From: W0P33-017 sp963640395 | Lineage (GTDB): Bacteria > Bacillota > Clostridia > Lachnospirales > Lachnospiraceae | Reading direction: 5' to 3' | Length of the DNA: 37,251 nucleotides | NCBI GenBank assembly: GCA_963640395.1 | Contig: CAVHZH010000011.1 | Span: 1 to 37,251 of the forward strand | Translations under genes and position numbers: made by a program | Part shown: in pieces, positions 30,917 to 37,251 of the stretch | Layout of the letters: each line of letters starts with the position of its first letter | How positions within the stretch are numbered: the first letter of the stretch is position 1 | The notes under the pieces: model-generated | Told to the model about the DNA's origin: nothing | What the model saw: only the letters and a program-made list of their open reading frames with translations | Databases searched by the model: none

Positions 30917-32266
30917 ATGGCATTTGACGGTTTATCAGAAAAACTTCAGAATGTGTTCAAAAATCTGCGTAGCAAGGGACGCTTGACAGAGGATGACGTA
31001 AAGGCAGCCTTAAAGGAAGTCAAGATGGCGCTGCTTGAGGCTGATGTCAATTTTAAGGTCGTCAAGCAGTTCACAAAGACCGTGCAGGAGCGCGCGATCG
31101 GTGCGGATGTGATGAATGGACTCAATCCCGGACAGATGGTCATCAAGATCGTAAATGAGGAAATGACCGCGCTCATGGGATCAGAGACAACGGAGATCGC
31201 ATTGCGTCCAGGCAAGGAGACGACCATCATCATGATGGCAGGTCTGCAGGGAGCCGGTAAGACGACGACTACCGCCAAGCTCGCCGGTAAGCTCAAGCAG
31301 AAGGGCAAGAAGCCGCTGCTCGTCGCGTGTGACGTATACCGTCCCGCAGCGATCCAACAGTTGCAGATCAACGGTGAAAAACAGGGCGTAGATGTCTTTG
31401 CTATGGGAGACAAGAATTCTCCGGTAGACATCGCAAAGGCAGCAGTTGAGCATGCCAATAAAAATGGCTACAATTTAGTCATTTTAGATACAGCCGGACG
31501 TCTGCATGTGGATGAAGACATGATGGCGGAGCTTGTTTCTATTAAAGAACAGGTAGATGTGGCACAGACGATCCTTATCGTAGATGCCATGACAGGTCAG
31601 GATGCAGTCAATGTCGCCAAGACCTTTGACGAGAAGATCGGTATCGACGGCGTGATTCTGACAAAGCTGGACGGCGACACCAGAGGCGGTGCGGCGCTAT
31701 CCATCCGGGCAGTGACCGGAAAGCCGATTTTATATGTCGGCATGGGCGAAAAGCTCTCCGATCTGGAGCAGTTTTATCCCGATCGTATGGCATCCAGAAT
31801 CCTCGGCATGGGCGATGTGCTCACGCTTATTGAAAAGGCAGAGGCACAGCTGGATGCGGACAAGGCAAAGGAGATGGAGCAGCGTCTCAAAAAGGCAGAG
31901 TTCTCCTTCGACGACTATCTCGAGTCAATGAACCAGATGAAAAAGCTGGGCGGACTGAGCAGTGTGCTAGGCATGATGCCGGGCATGGGCGGTGCGCAGA
32001 TGGCAGAGATTGAAAATGCGATGGATGAGAAAAAGATGGCGCGTATCGAGGCGATCATCTATTCCATGACTCCGCAGGAGCGGGCAAATCCGAACGTACT
32101 CAACCCGAGCAGAAAGCGCAGAATCGCAAACGGTGCGGGCGTGGACATCTCAGAGGTCAACCGGCTGGTCAAGCAGTTTGAGCAGGCGCGCAAGATGATG
32201 AAGCAGATGCCGGGTATGATGAAAGGCAGAGGCGGTAAAATGGGAAGATTTAAATTACCATTTTAA
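30917..32266 (+). CDS. ffh: Signal recognition particle protein Ffh
   Basis: A 449-residue SRP54 homologue. N domain, then G domain with GLQGAGKTTT (109-118), DTAGRLHVDE and TKLDGDTRGG, then a methionine-rich M domain (about 300-440) that binds SRP RNA and signal peptides, ending MPGMMKGRGGKMGRFKLPF. Works with FtsY (encoded 3 kb upstream) to target ribosomes making membrane proteins. The SRP RNA gene itself was not found here. Confidence 0.98.
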   Translation: MAFDGLSEKLQNVFKNLRSKGRLTEDDVKAALKEVKMALLEADVNFKVVKQFTKTVQERAIGADVMNGLNPGQMVIKIVNEEMTALMGSETTEIALRPGKETTIIMMAGLQGAGKTTTTAKLAGKLKQKGKKPLLVACDVYRPAAIQQLQINGEKQGVDVFAMGDKNSPVDIAKAAVEHANKNGYNLVILDTAGRLHVDEDMMAELVSIKEQVDVAQTILIVDAMTGQDAVNVAKTFDEKIGIDGVILTKLDGDTRGGAALSIRAVTGKPILYVGMGEKLSDLEQFYPDRMASRILGMGDVLTLIEKAEAQLDADKAKEMEQRLKKAEFSFDDYLESMNQMKKLGGLSSVLGMMPGMGGAQMAEIENAMDEKKMARIEAIIYSMTPQERANPNVLNPSRKRRIANGAGVDISEVNRLVKQFEQARKMMKQMPGMMKGRGGKMGRFKLPF

Positions 32267-32303
32267 CCATAGATAAAAGAAAATTCCAAGGAGGTGAAAG
32301 AAA

Positions 32304-32549
32304 ATGGCAGTAAAGATCAGATTAAAGAGATTAGGACAGAAGAAGGCTCCTTTCTATAGAATCGTTGTTGCAGATTCAAGAACTGCACGTAACGGTCAGA
32401 GCATCGATGAGATCGGTACTTACGATCCGACAAAGGATCCCAGCGAGTATCACGTAGATGCAGAGGCAGCTAAGAAGTGGTTAGCAAACGGTGCACAGCC
32501 TACCGAAACTGTTGCAAAGATTTTCAAGTTAGCTGGTATCGAAAAATAA
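32304..32549 (+). CDS. rpsP: 30S ribosomal protein S16
   Basis: An 81-residue S16 starting MAVKIRLKRLGQKKAPFYRI, the family signature, with the following DSRTARNGQSIDEIGTYDP. A very strong AAGGAGGTG precedes ATG 32304. It begins the rpsP-khpA-rimM-trmD run, co-transcribed with ffh. Confidence 0.98.
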   Translation: MAVKIRLKRLGQKKAPFYRIVVADSRTARNGQSIDEIGTYDPTKDPSEYHVDAEAAKKWLANGAQPTETVAKIFKLAGIEK

Positions 32550-32562
32550 GTGAGGTAGACCA

Positions 32563-32793
32563 ATGAAGGAATTAGTGGAAGTAATCGCAAAAGCTTTGGT
32601 CGATTACCCGGATCAGGTCGCAGTCACTGAGACAGAGACCGACAAATCCATCGTTGTGGAGCTTCACGTTGCACAGTCCGATATGGGGAAGGTAATCGGT
32701 AAACAGGGTCGAATTGCGAAAGCAATCCGTTCTGTTGTGAAAGCAGCAGCCTCAAAAAGTGAAAAGAAGGTTATTGTGGATATCATGCAGTAG
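32563..32793 (+). CDS. khpA: KH-domain RNA-binding protein KhpA
   Basis: A 76-residue single KH domain. The RNA-binding GxxG loop is GKQG in KVIGKQGRIAKAIRSVV. KhpA (YlqC) pairs with KhpB/Jag in Bacillota and affects cell division and RNA stability. Its site between rpsP and rimM is the standard one, 13 bp after rpsP. Confidence 0.95.
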   Translation: MKELVEVIAKALVDYPDQVAVTETETDKSIVVELHVAQSDMGKVIGKQGRIAKAIRSVVKAAASKSEKKVIVDIMQ

Positions 32794-32823
32794 CCATTGA
32801 GATGCATGTGTTGATACGCTTTG

Positions 32824-32913
32824 CGCAGTCACGCATGCGTTTCTTGTTTTGTGGAGGCTCATCGGAATGGTTCGTGCAATGAAAGCAAAACAGACATGCT
32901 TGCGGGAGCTGCG
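32824..32913. ncRNA. Long imperfect hairpin between khpA and rimM, possible structured RNA
   Basis: Within the 215-bp gap, 32824-32851 can pair with 32886-32913: CGCAG/CTGCG, then CGCA/TGCG, then an almost continuous stem ending GTTTTG/CAAAAC, around a ~34-nt loop. A smaller GACCT/AGGTC hairpin follows (32913-32947). Open frames in the gap look spurious. No family was recognised; leader, processing site or repeat are all possible. Confidence 0.45.
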
Positions 32914-33008
32914 ACCTCTTGCCAATGTACTTGCATGACCCAAGGTCTAACGAAAATAATTTTGCAATCACCTAATATATACACAAGTACAGCAAGGAGA
33001 ATATCAAT

Positions 33009-33536
33009 ATGGAAGATTTATTGCAGGTAGGTGCAATTTTAGATACACACGGACTGCGCGGCGAGGTCAAGGTATTTCCGACGACCGACAACGCATCCCG
33101 TTACGACGATCTGTCAGAGGTCGAATTACAGAAAAAGGACGGCAGCTTTCTGCATCTGGAGGTCGAGCGCGTCCGCTATTTCAAAAACCTCGTGATCGTA
33201 AAATTCAAGAATTATGACAATATCAACGACATCGAGCAGTACAAAAAGTGCAATCTCTATGTCACGCGTGAGCACGCAGTGGAGCTGGGGGAAAATGAGT
33301 ATTTTGTGGCAGATCTTATCGGACTGACCGCAAAAAGCGACGAAGGCGAGACACTCGGCACACTCGCTGATGTACTCACGACCGGAGCAAACGATGTATA
33401 TGTCATCAAAACACCGGAAAACGACGAGCTGCTCGTGCCCGCGATCCACGATTGCGTGCAGGAGGTCAATATCGAAGGTGGCTATATGACACTGCATCTG
33501 CTGCCGGGACTGCGCGAGTTAAATAAAAGGGATTAG
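33009..33536 (+). CDS. rimM: Ribosome maturation factor RimM
   Basis: A 175-residue 16S processing factor that helps assemble the 30S head through S19. The N-terminal RimM domain starts LLQVGAILDTHGLRGEVKVFPTTD; the C-terminal PRC barrel contains GTLADVLTTGANDVYVIK and LLVPAIHDCVQEVN. AAGGAG lies before ATG 33009. trmD follows after 3 bp. Confidence 0.98.
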   Translation: MEDLLQVGAILDTHGLRGEVKVFPTTDNASRYDDLSEVELQKKDGSFLHLEVERVRYFKNLVIVKFKNYDNINDIEQYKKCNLYVTREHAVELGENEYFVADLIGLTAKSDEGETLGTLADVLTTGANDVYVIKTPENDELLVPAIHDCVQEVNIEGGYMTLHLLPGLRELNKRD

Positions 33537-33539
33537 ATC

Positions 33540-34277
33540 ATGAATTTTCATATATTAACACTGTTTCCGGATATGGTATCGCAGGGACTGAATACGAGTA
33601 TCATCGGGCGCGCTGCTGACAAGGGGCTTGTCACGATCGACTGCATCAATATCAGGGACTACACACTGGACAAACATAAAAAGGTTGACGATTATCCGTA
33701 TGGCGGCGGCGCTGGCATGGTCATGCAGGCACAGCCGGTCTATGATGCGTGGCGCACGGTCGCCAATCGCATCGGTTACAAGCCGCGCACGGTCTACCTG
33801 ACACCGCAGGGGGGCATTTTTTCCCAGCCGCAGGCAAAGGAGCTGGCATTGGAAAAGGATCTGATCCTGCTGTGCGGACACTATGAGGGGATCGACGAGC
33901 GTGTGCTCGAGGAGATCGTTACGGACTACGTCTCGATCGGGGACTATGTGCTGACCGGGGGCGAGCTGCCCGCGATGGTTATGGTCGATGCGATCAGTCG
34001 CATGGTTCCGGGCGTGCTCACAAACGATGAGTCCGGCAGCACGGAATCATTAGAGGGCAATCTATTAGAGTATCCGCAGTATTCGCGTCCCGAGGAATGG
34101 AATGGCAAAAAAGTGCCGTCGATCCTCTTGTCCGGCGACCATGCGAAGGTAGATGCATGGCGCAGGGAGCAGTCGGTTCTGCGCACCGCAGACCGCAGAC
34201 CGGATCTGCTGGAAAAGGCACAGTTATCGGAAAAAGAATTATTGCTTTTGCGGGCGAGATCACAAAACGGGAGTTAA
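33540..34277 (+). CDS. trmD: tRNA (guanine-N1)-methyltransferase TrmD
   Basis: A 245-residue SPOUT enzyme making m1G37, which prevents +1 frameshifting. The knotted SAM site is seen as LCGHYEGIDERV and SIGDYVLTGGELPAMVMVDAISR; the DDYPYGGGAGMVMQ loop binds the tRNA base. Translationally coupled to rimM. A new promoter after it serves rplS. Confidence 0.98.
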   Translation: MNFHILTLFPDMVSQGLNTSIIGRAADKGLVTIDCINIRDYTLDKHKKVDDYPYGGGAGMVMQAQPVYDAWRTVANRIGYKPRTVYLTPQGGIFSQPQAKELALEKDLILLCGHYEGIDERVLEEIVTDYVSIGDYVLTGGELPAMVMVDAISRMVPGVLTNDESGSTESLEGNLLEYPQYSRPEEWNGKKVPSILLSGDHAKVDAWRREQSVLRTADRRPDLLEKAQLSEKELLLLRARSQNGS

Positions 34278-34300
34278 AATGACATATTTAACGAAAACCC

Positions 34301-34329
34301 TTGCAAAACATATGACAATCTGATAGAAT
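34301..34329 (+). promoter_or_regulatory. rplS promoter
   Basis: TTGCAA, a 17-bp spacer, TAGAAT. The leader to rplS is about 78 nt and contains an AATGC/GCATT hairpin (about 34364-34382). Bacillota rplS often has an autoregulatory L19 leader; whether this is one cannot be decided by eye. Confidence 0.65.
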
Positions 34330-34413
34330 CAATCTGTTGTGAAAATAGGCGATGGTCCTCTGGAATGCAAAGAATGGCATTTTAAGAACATCAAAATAAC
34401 AGGAGGTCACAAA

Positions 34414-34767
34414 ATGAATAACACAGAAATCATCAAGAACATTGAGGCAGCTCAGATGAAAGAGCAGATCTCTGAGTTCCACGTAGGTGATACCGTAAAA
34501 GTATACGGAAAGATCATCGAGGGCAACCGCGAGCGTGTACAGGTATTCGAGGGAACTGTATTAAAGAGACAGGGAAGCAGCAACCGTGAGACATTCACAG
34601 TCAGAAAGTTATCTAACGGTGTAGGCGTAGAAAAGACTTGGCCGTTACATTCTCCCAACGTAGAGAAGATCGAAGTCGTTCGTCGTGGTAAGGTTCGCCG
34701 TGCAAAGCTGAACTACTTACGTGGACGTATCGGTAAGGCAGCAAAGGTAAAAGAGCTGGTAAAATAG
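34414..34767 (+). CDS. rplS: 50S ribosomal protein L19
   Basis: A 117-residue L19 starting MNNTEIIKNIEAAQMKEQI, with FHVGDTVKVYGKI, RVQVFEGTVLKRQG and the C-terminal RRGKVRRAKLNYLRGR signature. It lies at the 30S-50S interface. ATG 34414 with AGGAGG is chosen; the frame is open upstream to 34339 but that part is leader. Confidence 0.98.
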   Translation: MNNTEIIKNIEAAQMKEQISEFHVGDTVKVYGKIIEGNRERVQVFEGTVLKRQGSSNRETFTVRKLSNGVGVEKTWPLHSPNVEKIEVVRRGKVRRAKLNYLRGRIGKAAKVKELVK

Positions 34768-34775
34768 TGTTAGAC

Positions 34776-34837
34776 CGGTAACAGTGGGAAAACACCGTCA
34801 GGCGTCTCCTCGAATGGCGCGGGCTGAACTGTTACTG
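34776..34837. repeat. Palindromic element after rplS
   Basis: GTAACAGT (34778-34785) pairs with ACTGTTAC (34828-34835), extendable by two pairs, around a ~42-nt region with further GC-rich pairing. It starts 9 bp after the rplS stop and precedes the terminator. No gene is seen between 34768 and 34965. Confidence 0.45.
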
Positions 34838-34850
34838 AAACTGTGTAAAG

Positions 34851-34884
34851 AAAGGGCAGATACGGTTGTATTTGTCCTTTTTTC
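34851..34884 (+). terminator. rplS terminator
   Basis: 13-bp continuous stem (34851-34863 and 34868-34880, two G-U pairs), GGTT loop, then TTT after three T's of the stem. Strong intrinsic terminator shape. Confidence 0.85.
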
Positions 34885-34965
34885 GTTATACAATAAATAC
34901 TGGCAACTGCTTGAAGCGAAGGGGCATGTCCCGTCAGGGCAGCAGCCACAGGAGGAATCAGCCAT

Positions 34966-35547
34966 ATGGCACGAAGAAAAGGACTGAATTTCAGGAAAAA
35001 GAAACGGCAGATAAACATTCCGCTCCTGCGCGAGATCGCCACATGGATCGTAGAACTCGCGATCGTAATAGCGCTGGCAGGCGTAGTTGTCTATTTTATA
35101 GGAGTGCGGACGACGATTGTCGGACAGTCGATGGGCGAGCAGCTACAGGATGGGGATCAGGTGCTGATCAATCGTTTTATATACAAGGTCAGCAAACCAA
35201 AGACCGGCGATGTCATCGTATTTTTGCCGAACGGCAACGAGAAATCCCACTACTATGTAAAGCGTGTGATCGCGACAGGCGGAGATACCGTCCAGATCAT
35301 AGACGGAGTGATCTATGTCAATGATGCGCCGGCGGACAATGTGCATTTCACCGGAACGATCTCAGATCCGGGCGTGGCAGCAGAAAAGATCACGCTCGAC
35401 GCGGACGAGTATTTTGTGATGGGAGATAACCCGTCGGGCAGTGAGGACAGCCGGTTTGCCAATATCGGCAATGTAAAATCAGATTATATCATCGGAAAGG
35501 CATGGTTCAAGCTGCTGCCGCTCTCCGATGCAGGATTCATAAAATAG
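34966..35547 (+). CDS. lepB: Signal peptidase I
   Basis: A 193-residue SipS-type peptidase with one N-terminal membrane segment (about 26-46) and the catalytic domain outside. The Ser/Lys dyad is Ser55 (VGQSMGEQL) and Lys99 (YYVKRVIATGGD); the MGDNPSGSEDSR box closes the site. It removes signal peptides from exported proteins. ATG 34966 follows AGGAGG. No promoter was recognised between the rplS terminator and this gene. rbgA follows after 10 bp. Confidence 0.97.
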   Translation: MARRKGLNFRKKKRQINIPLLREIATWIVELAIVIALAGVVVYFIGVRTTIVGQSMGEQLQDGDQVLINRFIYKVSKPKTGDVIVFLPNGNEKSHYYVKRVIATGGDTVQIIDGVIYVNDAPADNVHFTGTISDPGVAAEKITLDADEYFVMGDNPSGSEDSRFANIGNVKSDYIIGKAWFKLLPLSDAGFIK

Positions 35548-35557
35548 GAGAAAACAG

Positions 35558-36418
35558 ATGCAATTTCAGTGGTACCCCGGTCATATGACCAAAGCAAAAC
35601 GCCAGATGCAGGAGGATATCAAGCTCGTTGACCTCGTGATCGAGCTGGTAGACGCGCGGATTCCGATGAGCAGCCGCAATCCGGATATCGATGAGCTAGG
35701 GAAAAACAAAGCACGCCTGATCCTGCTGAATAAAGCGGATCTTGCGGACAGGCAGGCAAATCAGGCATGGACGGAATATTTTGAGAAAAAGGGTTATACG
35801 GTCGTGCGGATGGATGCGCGCAGCAAGGCGCAGATCAAGCCGGTCAACAATGCCATTCTAGAGGCATGTAAGGAAAAAATCGAGCGCGACAGACGGCGCG
35901 GCATCAAAAACCGCCCGGTTCGTGCGATGGTCGTCGGCATTCCGAATGTCGGCAAATCGACCTTTATCAATTCCTTTGCAGGAAAAGCATGTGCCAAGAC
36001 CGGAAACAAGCCCGGTGTGACAAAGGGCAAGCAGTGGATTCGCCTGAACAAGAGCGTGGAGCTGTTGGACACACCCGGTATTCTATGGCCGAAATTCGAG
36101 GATCAGAGTGTCGGGCTCAAGCTGGCGCTGATCGGGTCGATCAAGGACGAGATATTAAACATCGATGAGATGAGTCTGGAGCTGATCCGGCTGCTGCAGC
36201 GTCATCCGGCTGATGCGCAGGCATTGCAGGCGCGCTATGAGCTTACGGAGACGGAGAATGCGGTGCGGATGTTGGAGCAGATCGCAGCGAACCGTTCCTG
36301 CATCAAAAAGGGCGGCGAGCTGGATTATTCCAAGGCAGCGGCGCTTTTGCTCGATGAGTTCCGAAACGGTACGATCGGACACATCACACTGGAGAGACCG
36401 GAGGAGTATGAAACCTGA
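35558..36418 (+). CDS. rbgA: Ribosome biogenesis GTPase RbgA (YlqF)
   Basis: A 286-residue circularly permuted GTPase: G4 (LLNKADL) comes before G1 (GIPNVGKSTFINSF), followed by the G2 region (PGVTKGKQW) and G3 (LLDTPGILWP). The first ~15 residues, MQFQWYPGHMTKAKRQM, are the family hallmark. It drives late 50S assembly (entry of L16, L27 and L36). Usually paired with rnhB, as here. Confidence 0.98.
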   Translation: MQFQWYPGHMTKAKRQMQEDIKLVDLVIELVDARIPMSSRNPDIDELGKNKARLILLNKADLADRQANQAWTEYFEKKGYTVVRMDARSKAQIKPVNNAILEACKEKIERDRRRGIKNRPVRAMVVGIPNVGKSTFINSFAGKACAKTGNKPGVTKGKQWIRLNKSVELLDTPGILWPKFEDQSVGLKLALIGSIKDEILNIDEMSLELIRLLQRHPADAQALQARYELTETENAVRMLEQIAANRSCIKKGGELDYSKAAALLLDEFRNGTIGHITLERPEEYET

Positions 36419-36427
36419 CGGAAAAGA

Positions 36428-36447
36428 CACTGTGAAGGGACACAGTG
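36428..36447. repeat. Small perfect hairpin between rbgA and rnhB
   Basis: CACTGTG-aaggga-CACAGTG, 7 bp perfect, in the 56-bp gap. No T-run follows, so it is not a clear terminator; it may affect message stability or translation of rnhB. Confidence 0.4.
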
Positions 36448-36474
36448 ATGCAGAATGGAACAGGATGAAAACAC

Positions 36475-37242
36475 ATGAGTGCACAGGAAAAAAAGATCGG
36501 AGCGGTCAAAGAGGAATTAAAAAATACGGCGGATGAGCGGTTATCCGCATTTATAGAGAACTATCAGTCAGACGGGCGCGCCGGAGTAAAAAAGCTCGTA
36601 GAGCAGGCAGAGAAGCGTTTGCAAAAGCTCGAGGCAGAAAAAAAGCGGATCTACGAGCTGCAAGCCTACGAGAGACAATATGCGCAGGCGGCGTATATTT
36701 GCGGGATCGATGAAGTCGGCAGAGGTCCGCTCGCCGGACCTGTCGTGGCAGGCGCGGTCATTTTACCGAAAAACTGCGGGATACTGTATATCAATGACTC
36801 GAAAAAGCTCTCTGCCGCAAAGCGGGAGGAATTGTATGATATCATCATGGAACGGGCGGTTGCAGTCGGGATCGGGCAGGCATCGCCGCAGCGGATCGAT
36901 GAGATCAATATTTTGCAGGCGACCTACGAAGCAATGCGCGAGGCGATCAACAATTTGCGGGTAACACCTGATCTATTATTAAATGATGCAGTGACGATCT
37001 CGCAGGTGGATATCCCGCAGGTGCCGATCATCAAGGGGGATGCGAAAAGTATCTCGATCGGGGCAGCGAGCATTATCGCAAAGGTGACGAGGGATCGCAT
37101 GATGGTGGATTATGACAGGCAGTATCCGGGTTATGCATTTGCAGAAAATAAGGGCTACGGCTCGGCGGCACATATCGATGCATTGAAGCGGCTCGGTGCG
37201 ACACCGATCCACAGGCAGTCATTTATCGGACACTTTATCTAG
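36475..37242 (+). CDS. rnhB: Ribonuclease HII
   Basis: A 255-residue enzyme cutting RNA in RNA-DNA hybrids, including single misincorporated ribonucleotides. The catalytic core starts ICGIDEVGRGPLAGPVVAGA (Asp79, Glu80) and continues with NDSKKLSAAKRE and ASIIAKVTRD. A ~70-residue N-terminal helical extension, standard in Bacillota RNase HII, precedes it. Complete at its C-terminus, ending nine bases before the window edge. Confidence 0.97.
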   Translation: MSAQEKKIGAVKEELKNTADERLSAFIENYQSDGRAGVKKLVEQAEKRLQKLEAEKKRIYELQAYERQYAQAAYICGIDEVGRGPLAGPVVAGAVILPKNCGILYINDSKKLSAAKREELYDIIMERAVAVGIGQASPQRIDEINILQATYEAMREAINNLRVTPDLLLNDAVTISQVDIPQVPIIKGDAKSISIGAASIIAKVTRDRMMVDYDRQYPGYAFAENKGYGSAAHIDALKRLGATPIHRQSFIGHFI

Positions 37243-37251
37243 TGCCGCCAG

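Noticed and set aside
32821..33030. Small plus-strand frame in the khpA-rimM gap (69 codons)
   Set aside because: No ribosome binding site, Cys/His-rich random-looking peptide, and it overlaps the rimM start; the hairpin structure explains the region better.
36410..36536. 42-codon frame starting inside the end of rbgA
   Set aside because: Overlaps both rbgA and rnhB, no convincing ribosome binding site and no recognisable features.

Overview
The window looks like part of the chromosome of a Lachnospiraceae member (Roseburia/Agathobacter-like, phylum Bacillota). The evidence is the Bacillota housekeeping order rnc-smc-ftsY-ylxM-ffh-rpsP-khpA-rimM-trmD-rplS-lepB-rbgA-rnhB, plsX-acpP placed before rnc, strong AGGAGG ribosome binding sites, consensus sigma-A promoters with 17-bp spacers, and long Clostridia-type proteins such as a ~255-residue RNase HII with an N-terminal extension. 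The genus is inferred, not proven. No rRNA, tRNA, CRISPR array or intact insertion sequence was seen.

Layout. (1) 1-4192: a solute-binding lipoprotein and a hybrid histidine kinase without a transporter, bracketed by two related palindromes and followed by the tail of a broken RelE/ParE-type toxin gene. (2) 4193-10723: arginine biosynthesis, argG diverging from argC-(GNAT acetyltransferase)-argJ-argB-argD, with ArgR-type operators in the shared intergenic region. (3) 10743-17154: a DNA-uptake cluster in which comEA (predicted lipoprotein) and comEC enclose an OmpR-type response regulator, its histidine kinase and a GerMN lipoprotein. (4) 17151-19669, minus strand: aroC and tmcAL; the likely aroC terminator lies inside the comEC coding region. 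(5) 19814-24131: ackA, DUF177 (yceD)-rpmF, plsX-acpP and rnc. (6) 24122-37242: smc, ftsY, ilvA, a candidate type I toxin-antitoxin locus, ylxM-ffh, rpsP-khpA-rimM-trmD, rplS, lepB, rbgA and rnhB.

How the parts work together. Region 2 encodes glutamate to N-acetylornithine and ornithine by the acetyl-recycling route, plus the citrulline-to-argininosuccinate step, probably under ArgR. Region 3 supplies the DNA receptor and membrane channel for transformation. Regions 5-6 hold fatty-acid/phospholipid entry, chromosome condensation, the SRP pathway (FtsY, Ffh, YlxM), ribosome synthesis and maturation, and signal peptidase.

The most unusual item is at 30074-30464. A 30-residue holin-like hydrophobic peptide gene has a long foldable leader able to mask its Shine-Dalgarno sequence. 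Facing it is a strong promoter for a short antisense RNA that ends in a shared two-way terminator. It looks like a chromosomal type I toxin-antitoxin locus inserted, together with ilvA, into the ftsY-ylxM-ffh region. Other non-coding structure worth attention: a ~90-nt hairpin between khpA and rimM, five hairpins between smc and ftsY, and a palindrome between rplS and lepB.
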